A program made the translations under genes and the position numbers. Of a stretch of DNA of 64,000 nt, positions 25,801 to 38,100 are shown in pieces (the first letter of the stretch is position 1; each line of letters opens with the position of its first letter). The notes beneath the pieces were generated by a model. It saw only the letters and a program-made list of their open reading frames with translations, was not told the DNA's origin and searched no databases. Location: the NCBI GenBank assembly GCA_035578175.1, contig JAQMRL010000022.1, positions 2,356,001 to 2,420,000 of the forward strand, read 5' to 3'. This DNA comes from Catonia carolina (lineage: Eukaryota; Arthropoda; Insecta; Hemiptera; Achilidae).

Positions 25801-28800
25801 TGCCTTTTTTAATAAACAACCTTTAGGTATGTATTACAAAATATTTTAAAAAGTATAAAATAAATGAGTGATGTTTTTACTTACTTGTACTCTGTTCATA
25901 TTTACAGTGAAATATCCTACACTAAATGGTACTAAGGAAAGTACTGAAATGTTGTAAAACTGATACCTGAATGTCAACTGAACTTAATTTTTCTTGACCC
26001 TGAGAAGTTTAAGAAGTAGTTTCTTGAGAAAGATATTCATGTCTTCTTCTCTGTCCCTTCTGTTTTGCCTGGAACTAGAAAACTAAACCTTGTTTTTTAT
26101 TACCCATGTAGTTCCAGAATTATTCCCTTAGTAGAACTGAAACAGTTGTCTGTACAAAAAAAAATCAATTTTAAAAAAGCCATAAAAGTGTCAAATAAAT
26201 ACAGTAAGTCCTCGACTTACGAACTTAATGCGTTCGTAACAGACGTTCGTAAATGGAAAAGTTCGGAAGTCGAAAATTGAGGTAATATGCATTAGTAATG
26301 TTCTCGAAACGTTCTAAAACATACATTAGGGCCTACATACAATATGTAGGCCCTATATGAAACATTTTAATACTACTGTACAATAAAATAACATATTACT
26401 AATTACCAAACTTTAGGTTAAAAAAAATAAGTTAATCTGTAACACGTCAGTTCAAACGAATTTAATTATAAAAAAATTGTTAAATTACAGTACACATTGA
26501 GAATATTACACAAAAATAATTACAGTTTAAAAAAATTATATCATACAGTTTCTTGATTTATTGTTGATTTAATTTACATAGATTATTGTTCTGTTGGTAC
26601 TTACTTCATGTTCCATTAACTGTACTGTACGGCACTTATTCACTTTTTCGATGTCGATGGTATAACTAAATTTTCTACATAACTTGTTTCATCTTTCTTT
26701 TTAAAAAACTGCTTAATGGAAGTCTGAGAAGTTACCCACCTCTTGTCGTCCAATATCACTTTGTAGCATGTAAGAGCTTCGTATACAGCTGCTGACACTC
26801 TGGCAAATCTGACATTATCGGAATCTTGTGTCTCGAAACAAGCGAGTGACTTTTCCATCAAATTAAATCCTTCTTCTAATTGCTTAACTGTAAATTTCTT
26901 TAATTCCTCTACATCAGCATTATGTTCATTTGGTTCTATTTCATAAGCTGTAAGTTCCATTAGCTCTTCATTTGTTAGCTCTCGTGAATGACTTTCTAGT
27001 AGCTGGTGAACGTCTTCTTCATCCAGTTCCAAATGTAGCTGGTTCCCCAGATCGACAATGTTATTCACTTCTTCTTGTTCTTCATTTTCCTCTACAACAA
27101 TATCCCGTACTACATTAGTAAAGAAATGAGGACACAGATTCTTCCACGCCCCTTTCATATTTGACGTCCTTATTTCAGACCACGCAGCAGCTAAGTTTAT
27201 TACAGCTTCATAAACATTATAATTTTTCCAAAATTCTTTTAGAGTGATCTGATTTTCGCCATCTGTCGCTTTGATTGCTTGATGAAATGTGCGTCGCAAA
27301 TAATACCTTTTGAGCGTTGCAATAACCCCTTGGTCCATGGGTTGTAACAGGGACGTTGTGTTAGGCGGCAAATAGACAACCTTCACATCGGTATGGAAAT
27401 CGTCTAACTTTGGTGGATGGCCTGGTGCATTATCAAGGATCAACAAAATTTTAAAGGGAATATCAGATTTCTTGCAGTATTCTTTAATCTCGGGCACAAA
27501 ATAATGGAGAAACCAGTCTTCAAATACAGATAACGTAACCCAGGCCTTAGCGTTAGATTTCCATACAACACGCAGAGAATCCTTAGAAATGCCTCTTATA
27601 CCCCTTGGATTTTCGGCTCGATAAATTAAAAGAGGTTTTAGTTTGTAGTCTCCGCTACAGTTGCCTCCAACCATTAACGTCAGCCTATCTTTTGCGGCCT
27701 TGTAGCCGGGCATGGTTTTTTCTTCTTTTGAAATGTACGTACGATCTGGCATTTTCTTCCAATATATAGCCATCTCATCTACATTAAAAATTTGTTGTGG
27801 CAAGTATCCTTCCTCTTTTACAATACTTTCAAAAGTTTTTGTGAATTCCACAGCGGCGACTTGATCAGCACTGGCAGCTTCACCGGTTACTTTGACATTG
27901 TGGTAATTATTACGCTTCTTAAATCTTTCAAACCAACCATGACTCGCTATAAATGTTACGCCGTTATCGCCTTTCTTTGCTTTTAAGTCTTCATACAAGC
28001 TTTTTGCTTTCTCTTGTATGAGAAGAAGACTAAGAGGGATTCGACGGTGTTGCTGATCTTCCATCCATAATCGCAACATATTTTCCATCTCTAGCATAAT
28101 CGTATCTCTTCTCTTTGTAATAATTGTTGACTGCATAGCTGTGCAACTTTTAAGATGCTCTAAGATGCGAACTTTATCCTTCATAACTGTTGCAATAGTA
28201 GACCGGTTAGTTTCATATACGCGAGCAACATCCGCCATCTTCTCTCCACGATCAACACGCTTAATTATATCAAGTTTGTTCTCCATTGTGATTGTCCTCC
28301 TTTTCTTTTCTCCGCACTTGACATTCTCACCACTTTTACGTTTTCCAGCCATATTAAAATAGCGAAAAAACTTCACAACACAAAAACAGAACTAATTTTT
28401 AAATGAAAAAAAATATGATAGGCTATAAGAACGCACACGACACATACACTATGAAAAAACTTCACAACACAAAAACAGAACTAATTTTTAAATGAAAAAA
28501 AATATGATAGGCTATAAGAACGCACACGACACATACACTATGAAAGTACTAGCTCAACAGACATAACAACCAGCTCGAACATCAGCCTCCCCCAACATCA
28601 CACTTTACGGGTTCAATGCCCTTCCGTTCCACAAGGCCGCACTACATAGGCATATTCGTTTCGTCTAGAGCTTTGTTCGTATCTTCGAAAGTTCGTAAGT
28701 CGAATGTTCGTAAGTCGAGGACTTACTGTATTAGAATTACTATGTTTTAGATGTATATAAAAGGTACCCAAAGTAACGACACGCGGGCTATGGAGGGGAG

Positions 28801-31800
28801 GGATAGTGGGAGAATGAGTTCTCAGTGGTGGGCTCTTATAGGGAAACTCTTCCTGTGTGTCAGTATGCAAGCCTAGTCACTGTGAATCTGTAGTGAATTC
28901 TTAAGTGAAACAAGATTGCCCCTTTCAGCGAAAACATGTTGTGGTGGATGTTCTGGAGCAACTTGTGGTAAATTTTGTTTCCTGTTGGGAAAAATGGATT
29001 CGGAAATTCCTGCAATGCTCTAAATAGCTTACAAGGAAGATGCATTGAGTAAAGCTCAGGTCTACGACTGGTTTTTGCATTTCAAAAGGGGGCAATGTCA
29101 ATTGAAGACCAACCTCGTTCTGGGCGCCCCTCAAACTCAAGAACCGATGAAAACATTGAACAAACCAACACTCTTGTCCTTGAAGATGGTTGCAAAAAAA
29201 TTGATGAACTGTCTGATATGAATAAAATGTCACGGAGTTCAAAAAAAAGTCTACAACTTTTTTTACATAATAATTTTTTGTGAAACACTTTAGTTTGTAG
29301 GCAGTTTATGAATTTTTATTGTTAAAACTGCTTTAACATTTCTCCATTCTGTTTTGAGTTGTTCAATATTGGTAATCACTTAAATTTTTTTTTATGATTA
29401 CTGCATTAAAATTGGTTAAAATATGGTAGAAGGTTGGGAAAAAGTTTGTACGTTATGCAAGTACCATTTTTTTTAATGATGTTATGTGATGCAAGTTTGG
29501 TGATTTGTTTTCAGATTCTGTATGTAACTACTTTGGAGTTAAAATTGCAATGTATTTTGCATGGTTGGGTCATTACACCTTTGCCCTAATTGTGCCTGCT
29601 ATTGTTGGTTTTATTTTTTGGGTAAGTTTTATTAATAATTATTTTATTTTTTTAGTTATGTTTACATGTAACCAATCCACAAACTCAACCTTTGGAAACT
29701 TGATACTCTATCTTTCTCAACAGCCATATTTCTCAACAGTGAATTTTTATCGGTTAATTGGGTAACAGTAAGATGGTTTAGATGGGGGTTTGATTACTGG
29801 AGTTGATTAACAGGACTGTTATAAACCAGCTGGAAATGGTATAAGAAAGTGTCTTGTAAAAGAGCATGATATTATATAATTAATGGATTCAAATTATGAT
29901 TATTTTTTAATTTATTTGGTTTATGTTTTTATAGTTTTTCTTGTACAATTTTTAAGTTATTCAGTATTTGTGTAATATGTAAATTAAGAATATGGATTGT
30001 TAAATACTGTAGGTCCTTGCTCTATCGGTTTGTGATACAACAGAATTTCACTGTAACGGACTTCAAATTAGAAAAACCCACAACAATAAAACATATTAAA
30101 TTAAAACAATAATTAGGAACAGAAACTCAAACTTTCTAGTGTACGTGATGCCATTGATGTACATAGATTTATTGGAAGAACAAGAGAACCAACATTTTAG
30201 GCAATTTAAAGAACTTAAAATTAGAAAGCAACATCAGTTCGGCACTCAGTTTAAAATAAGCAATTTTTTCCCGTCACTTTATATCAGTGGTTAAAATAGT
30301 TTTTTACTTATATGTTACTGTATTTTCTGTTTTAATTTCAACTGTAAAATAAGAATGTAGCCTAAAGTGTGTAAAAATGTAAATGTAGCTTAATTTGTAA
30401 GTGTAAAATAAGAACCCCATTATTAGTGTGAAAAATAAGATTATAGAACTGTATTAACTTCTCTTAATATACACATGTTTGATTATTACACCCATTTTTT
30501 GAGATCTAAATACCGTTCCTAAGACGAGTTTTTCCGTTACTGCCCCTGTCTATAAGCGTGTTAAGTAAGAAATATTTTAATGATTACTTTATTTGGTTAT
30601 AAAACATTTAAAAAGCTATGATTTTAACTATAGTAAAAATTTACAGCTGCATAAAAATTTGTGCTTTGACTGGCTGTATCAATATAATGCATGTAATGAA
30701 CTTTCGCGACAATGGACTGTGTCTCCCCCATTTAGTCCATTATGACGAGGAGCTATTTTACATGTATCAAATTCTCATGGTAGTGTAATTTACTTCTTGT
30801 TAATATGTTCTAACAGAGTTGTATGTTTGTTTTGACAGGTGGGGTTCGGACGGGGTGACCAAGCAACTGAGGATGTTGGTTTCGTCTTATTCTCATTTTT
30901 TAATGTTTTATGGTTCAGTATTTATTTAGAAGCTTGGAAAAGATATTGTGCAGAATTAGCATATAAATGGGGAACACTTGATCAACGTGATGAATTATTA
31001 CTTGAACCAAGACCATTATTTACTGTAAGTAAATTACTGTTTATTTTTAATACCATAAAAATTTAAAAAATAGTATATTTCTTTATACATGGCTCTTTCA
31101 TGCAATAATGCTGATGCAGATGTTAAAGGGTGACAGTTCAAAATGAGTGATGAAAGTACCAGGAATTGAAACTGGTCAGGTTTGACTTTTTCATCACTTA
31201 TTTGTATCTGTAACTCTTCAATGTTTGCACTAGCATAAAATTTACAATACAGTTAATAGAACAAGAAATGTAGCGGAATTCATAATTAAAATTGAATTAG
31301 AAATGTTCCATTAGTTCTCCTTCTTGTCTTCACAGCATAGCTCATCTCTTCTGGCCTCAAAAAGTTGTATTTAATTTAGAACAATATTCCCAGTATTGTA
31401 GAGTTTTTGCAGAACCTTTTAGAATTCTAACTCCTTTCATTGTTTCAAGATGCTCCTTCCATTTTTATGATTTAACTGATTTCCTCAGTTACATTTTAAT
31501 TTTTTCCAATTCTTGTATTACATCACAATTTTGATTGCTGTCTTCCCACTACAACCTTTCAACTTCAGCGAAATTGCATCTGGTCAGCTTCCAATTTCTG
31601 TTTACTTCTCCATGTTGAGCTCAAGTTTTGCTGCCATTTGAAATAGTCAGAATTGGAATTGCATGTAGTAATGTGCGTAGGGCAGCGGAACCATGCCATT
31701 TTTAGTCAAAAAAAAATTTCACCGAGATGGCTATGTGTGCAGGTGCATTGTCATGGTGGAAGAACCAGTCTCCTGTCTGCCTCAAATCAGTTTGTTTTTT

Positions 31801-34800
31801 GACAAACTCTGTTGCACAATCTTCTTAAAACTTCCAAATTGTCAGTCAATGGTCTGAGAGCACTCGCTCTCAAATTTTTTAAACATTTTCGTTGATTCGG
31901 GCAGTTGATGGACGTCCAGAACGAGGTTTGTCATCAATCGACATGTCGCCATTTTTTAACCGAGAAAACTACTCGTTTACTTAAGGCGTTTTCCCATAGT
32001 GTCATCTTTGTAAGCTGTTTTCAACATTAAAACAGTTTCAGTAGCACTTTTACCGAGTAGAGAACAAAATTTATCAGCTACACGTTCACTTAAACTGGCC
32101 GTCATAAAAAACGAAACAAGAACAAATCAGCACTAGCAAAAACAATCACTGCAGATGAATATTGAACTCGCAATGAGTTGCGCTGTACACGTCTGTGCGG
32201 CAGAAATGTGTACTACACAAGCACCGCCCACGGCAATGCTATTCCGGTTACTTTTGGGTACCCCGTTGTAATGCTAATGCAAATGATGAAGATCATCAGA
32301 TTGGAATCAAATTAGTGATAAAGCTGAAAAATCAAATTCCACCTGTATAAAACTACAACAATTATTATTTATTAATTCATTTCTTGTGAATTTTTCCAGG
32401 GATCTCTTGAAGTTAGTCCTGTTACAGGGCGTCTTGAACCAACTTATCCTGCTTGGAAACGAAACATATTTCGTTATTTTGTCAGTATACCCATCATTGC
32501 CACTTGCCTTGCTGTTGTATTTGTTGTTATGATGCTCAACTTAAAATTGCAGGTATACAAATTTTGTTATTAGAGTAATTAATTTTCATTGACAATAATG
32601 TAGTATATTGTATGAAAAAAGTAATAGGACAACTATTGTGTGCTTCAACATCTAGCATTACTAACAGCTTCACTTCACCCCTTATCTTCCAGTGTTGCTG
32701 TGTATATAGATACATAATGTAATGTGTGTCATGCAATAATAGACAAAGAGAAACTAAATAAAAGTAGTATATCATATTTATAGATACGTTCCCTCGCTTT
32801 AATGTGCTTGAATGATTGAGTTAAATAAAACAAATAGAGCATGGGGAATGCGATCCGACAATACTTTAGTTACTCCATCGACTTCTAAGTTCACAATTAT
32901 ATGACATATAAGATCATTAGTATTAATGTTGAATGAGAAATGCTGAAGCAAGCCTTCGCTAAAGACAACTATTGTAGTATCACATTTTATAGTAAAAAAC
33001 TTTTTCTTAAAAAGTTTTTTTGATAGAATTTACTAAAAAGTAATTACTTTTCTTTGTGAAATCAATGTAAAATAAACCATCATGCTTTGGTATTACCAGT
33101 GGTTACTGTTTTTATTGAATGATGATGCCTATGTAAGCCTCGGGTTATCTAGGTAATGATTTAAGGTGATATGAAGATGAAACATGCTGACATGACTAGG
33201 AATCGAATCTGGGATCCTTGCTAAAGAAGCCAGTTGTACCAGTGGTCAATAAATATTGACATTATTTATTGAGTGATGATGCCTATGCAAGCATTGGCTT
33301 ATGCATACATAGTGATATATATATATATAGATGAAAAAATGCCAGAGACCTAAGCGTGAACATGGTGCCCTTGCTATTGAAGCCACATGTACTGACCCCC
33401 TCATACTGTTTGTACAGTTGCATTGGCCATCATATTTAAAATGCAAGGACTTTAATGAGGTCCCTAAATTAAAAAATTGGCAGGATGAAGTTTTTATATC
33501 ACCTGGATGGTGTTTTAATCCTATATATAACCTAAATTTCATGTTAGTAATTTTTTGAGTAACTACTGAACATGTTTGATAAATAAATTAACAGGTTGAT
33601 TTCCAAGTCAATGTTTGCAATTTTGCTTAAAAAGCCCATACCTATTTTATGGTTCCTTTGCTTTTTTAATTAATTTTTTTTCAAGTCTAGAGTATTGTAA
33701 GGCTTAAATTGTTTTGGTGCTGTTTTTTAGGTGAGAGACTGATCAAGTTCTCAAGAGTAAAAAAATTAAGTTTACTGTGAAAGACTATGTGTCTCGCTGA
33801 AATTTTACTTGTATTTCTATAAAATATTATATTTATTTTGTAAATAGTTTACTTTGGGCTATTTTTCAATAAAACTACATAAATATTGATGATGCGGCTG
33901 TCTCTAACAAGCAGTTGTTCAGCGAGTTTGAAAACTTGAGTATCAGTTGTCTACATAGAGACACTGACCAGAGTCAACTTTTACAATGCAAAAAATATTG
34001 TAATATGAAAACCTTAAAAAGTTAAAAGATAAAATAATTTTTCATTATATTTATAATATTATTAAAACATGTTTAATAATGCAATAATAAACTATAATAA
34101 TAGTCAATATTATGAAGTCTTATTGTAATAATAAGCTGTCAAGTTCACCAACTCATATTTGACTCAATCGGATCAAGTAAATCACAAACCATGACTGGGG
34201 AAATGTTTTTTGAACTCATTTCTAACAGCTCAGTATATAATTCAATGCAAATGAGCATCCAATCTGTCTTATGATTCTATTAAAAACTCTATTACGTGAG
34301 TGACAGATCAGTCTCTCAAAAGTAAATTTTACAGATCTGGTGAGAGACGTATAAGTGTCTCATGGGAGTCAACCTGTTAAACAGTCTAAATTAAAAAGGT
34401 ATAATTAATCATTCTCTTCCTTGTGATTTCTGAAGGATTGGTGGGATAATCAAATAGAATCTCGTGGATATGCCTTCTGGTTAAGTTATTTACCAAAGAT
34501 ATTGCTAGCTATTGGAATTACGCTCCTTGATGAAGCATATTACAAAGTTGCTTGTTGGTTAAATGATAAAGGTGAGCTTAGTTTTTTTAAATTATCAGTT
34601 TATTTAATATTATATTTTTGTTTAAAAGAAATTGTGTGTTTTAACATCTTTTTTAAGTTTTAAATAATAATATTTATTCATGAGTATCTGGTGTCATTTG
34701 AAGTATATTACAGACATTTCTAAGGAGGCGATTAATTAAAATTAATCATATCATTACGTACATTTAAGGTGTGTTTTTTGTATAATTACTTGCTAAATGA

Positions 34801-35077
34801 TTCAATACTACTTCACTTGCTAAATAAAATTTTTCTAGATTACCGTATTGTTCCGAATACAAGCCGCAGTTTTTTCCTAAAAATCGGTTCCATAATTTGA
34901 CTTGTGGCTTGCATTCGCGCTTTAATAATAATAATCGTTTCTTATTAAGCATAAGTAGGTTGTGGAGGGTACTTGTGGAGGGGGGACTGGATTAACCGAG
35001 AGAGATGGCAGATGGGATGCGAGAAGCAGCTGGAGCTGTAGATCAAACTCGCTTATATAATTTATATAGGTATGAAT

Positions 35078-35122
<45 letters not shown>

Positions 35123-38100
35123 GCACTCCTTACGTAGTGCGTGTACAGTCATTTTGATCAGTTTGGTGTTGCAGTATAATGTTTGGTAGCAGTTTTCTTA
35201 TATTTCATTTTGTTTTTTAACCGATCATTTGTTTTTTGTTGTATTTTATACATCGCCATGAGTGATGTTATAGGTTAAGTGTACTTTGTCTATACAAGTA
35301 CCCAAAAAGTAGCGCAGGACTTGCGATACCAATTTCGAATTATTGGTATCGCAAGTCCTGCGCTACTTTTTGGGTAAAAACGCGGAAAAGACATCCACCA
35401 AAGAAGCCGGAAGAAAACACATAAATAATGTAGATGAATCCTTGTGTTCGGCATTGAACAAAAAATAAACAAAAACTTCTAAATGCTAGTTAAGTAGTAA
35501 GTTCATTTGTTTGTACGGTATTTTCTTTTTAAAAAATAAAATACTTTCAAAAACATACAAGTACTACTGTACTTTAAATTTATTTCCTAGTTTTGATCGT
35601 AATTTTTCCGATGCGGCTTAAATTCGGGTGCGGCTTGTTTTCGGAATAATACGGTATATTACAGAATTACAGCTAGAATTATTTATGTTATACATTTTAA
35701 AATACGAGGGTCATTCAGAAAGTAAAGAACGTTTTGATCTGACAAGCGGTACAGTTCCCTCACCACCTCTGCTGCCGAGTTGTTGACCTTCCACTCATTT
35801 TGGCCCAGTCTGATGCTAACAGCAAGCCGATACAGTCGTGTATTGATTATTTGTGAGTCTTTAAAATGTGTGACAAAATTAATGATCCAGCTAAGTGTGA
35901 GGTTTGTAGTGTAATATGCTCTTTTTGGAGATATCCACGACCTTTCGAAATTTACAGACAAATTACGGAGGTTTATGGTAATGTGATGAATGAAGCTTTA
36001 GTTCGAAAATGGTGGATTATATTTAATGTTGGTCAGACGAATGTTCTTGATGTTGAGTGCTCGGCCCAACCTTCGGCTGTGACTGACGGGACTCAAATCA
36101 AAGATTGAATAAAACAAATTCAACAGGATAGACATTTCATGATAGACGGACGAAGTTTGTTTGCTCCTGAAATTTCACGAACTGTTCTTTATGAAATTGT
36201 TAGTGGTGATTTGGGTTACAATAAAGTGTGTGCAAGGTGGGTCCCTCAAATTTTGTCGGAAGTGAGTGTTTAAACAACTTGATGGCAACTGAGTATGCAG
36301 AGGGCATAGCAAAGTGTTTAAATTTGTTTGGTGATTATGTAGAAAGATAATTTAAATATCAGTTATGTTCTAAATAAAGTTTTGTTTAGCTGTAACAAAA
36401 AAATTTCAAGGTATAGAAAACATTTTTTACTTTGCGAATGACTCTCGTGTTTTATCTTATTACTAATGATTTATTGCCTTTTTACATATTGCAGTTGTGT
36501 TAGCATGATTGGTTTAATTGTATTTTTATTTGAGTGTTGTTCTGAAAGTAATTTCTGTTCAGCACATGTTTTGACAGTCTCTTGATAATTGGCATTTCAT
36601 ATTTTTTGCAGTATTTTCGTATTAATTGATGGCAAGTCACAAACACTTGTATTGATTTGTTTTGTTTATAGATATGCATGTATTTGTGGTAGGTAATAAT
36701 ATTTTAAAGTTGAATAAAGGTACACCAATTATCAAATCCTGTAAATTTTTTTGTTTTAATAGTAGCAATGTGCGGTGTATTATAAATTTATTGAATCTTT
36801 TTGAAGGTTAAGATGAAAATGATGAGTAATATAATTTGATATTTAGAGAAAAGAACATTAAGTTTATATAAGAAAACTATTTTTGTATTAGTAATAACTG
36901 CCGTTGCCGTACTTTCATAGTTTTCTACTGTATGTTATAGATACAAAAAAAGATCCATCCTATTTTCATTGTTTTTTGTGTTAACTGGATCGAGGAGACT
37001 CCAAAACGGAGTATAGGACATGTGAGATTTAACTGAAAAGCCCAATAAACCTTATTGTATTTATTAATTTGCCGACTTGCCTACCTTTACTCCAATGAGT
37101 ATGTCAATTTACCTTAGAAAGGAACTTTTGTTTACTATAACATGTTTCATCTTTCAAGTAATTTTTCCACTGTTTTAAAAAACAAAAATATATAAATTAA
37201 GACAAATTTTGAAGATTATGGTCATTTATACTTTCTCTCTACATATGGCAGAGGGTTGTTTAAAAAGAAATGTTCGTCTCCATCTGCTGCCACTAGGACT
37301 GTTCTGGTGTTATTCGTCAAGAGGTGGGATGTAAACCTGTTTTGTTCTCCATCAAAAGAGCTGTTGTAGGTCTCAGTAGGATTATTCAGATTAAAGAAAC
37401 AGCTTAATATAATGACTCTTGTCAATTTAGATCCAAAATGAAGTTCGTTCAATTGTTTCTTTTTGGGGCAAAAAAGAAAATCACCTGATTTTCTTAGAAT
37501 GTTAATCATTACAAAGTGACTTTTAAAAAACTTCAACATGAATTAAAAAATAAGTGCCCATGAAACCTTTTGAGTTACATCATTTTTCAACATCACAATG
37601 CATGCACACATGTCACAAAATCTTCAATCTCGTTTTTGAAATCATACTTTGAGAAGTAATGAATCCATCTTCCATATATTCTTGAACTTGATCGATCTGA
37701 TTTTCCTCTATTTGGGAAATGAAAGGAACATCTTGGAGCTATGCATTTTGTTGATGACAGAAGTGCAAAAAGCTATCAAAATATTTTTATGCAATTAGGA
37801 AGAAAAATTCTTGAGATAGGTATTCACTAACTTGTGTGCTGCTGGGACAAATGCTCCTCACATAATGGAAATTATGTAGAAATGTAAAAAAAATATGTAG
37901 ATTTTATTCACTGTTACGAAAGGATGTTGATTTTTGAACATCACGTGAAGTTTTTTCCAAATAGATCAGTGTTGTGGTTTGGGAAGTGTTATTCTCTGCT
38001 GTTTCTCATATTGTGATAATGAACATTTAAATCTGTAAAAAGGTATTCTGTCTAACTTACATTATTGCCTTGTAAATATAGAGTGAAGGAACTTTAAGCA

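Larger units (their letters stand above)
26202..28728 (-). mobile_element. Tigger/pogo transposon, copy 1, full length with intact transposase
   Basis: TIRs CAGTAAGTCCTCGACTTACG are at both ends, flanked by TA (26200-26201 and 28729-28730). The element is 2527 bp. It carries one intact ORF on the - strand and an 89-bp tandem duplication near its 5' end. A subterminal perfect hairpin (agggcctacata and inverse) lies at about 26328-26354. It is inserted in intron 5, antisense to ANO8. Confidence 0.95.
34843..35654. mobile_element. DNA transposon remnant with TIRs and TA duplications
   Basis: The left end CCGTATTGTTCCGAATACAAG and the inverted right end CCGTATTATTCCGAAAACAAG are each flanked by TA. 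812 bp. It contains a (GA)n microsatellite and a perfect 35-bp palindrome. Only a possible transposase scrap (VDESLCSALNKK, about 35430) is seen. A pogo/Tigger-like relative is likely. Confidence 0.7.

Noticed and set aside
26640..28352. A domesticated transposase gene of the host
   Set aside because: Two near-identical copies with full TIRs and TA duplications indicate mobile elements and not a co-opted single-copy gene.
34922..35152. 76-aa ORF with a leucine/serine run
   Set aside because: The run is simply the translated (GA)n microsatellite inside a transposon remnant.
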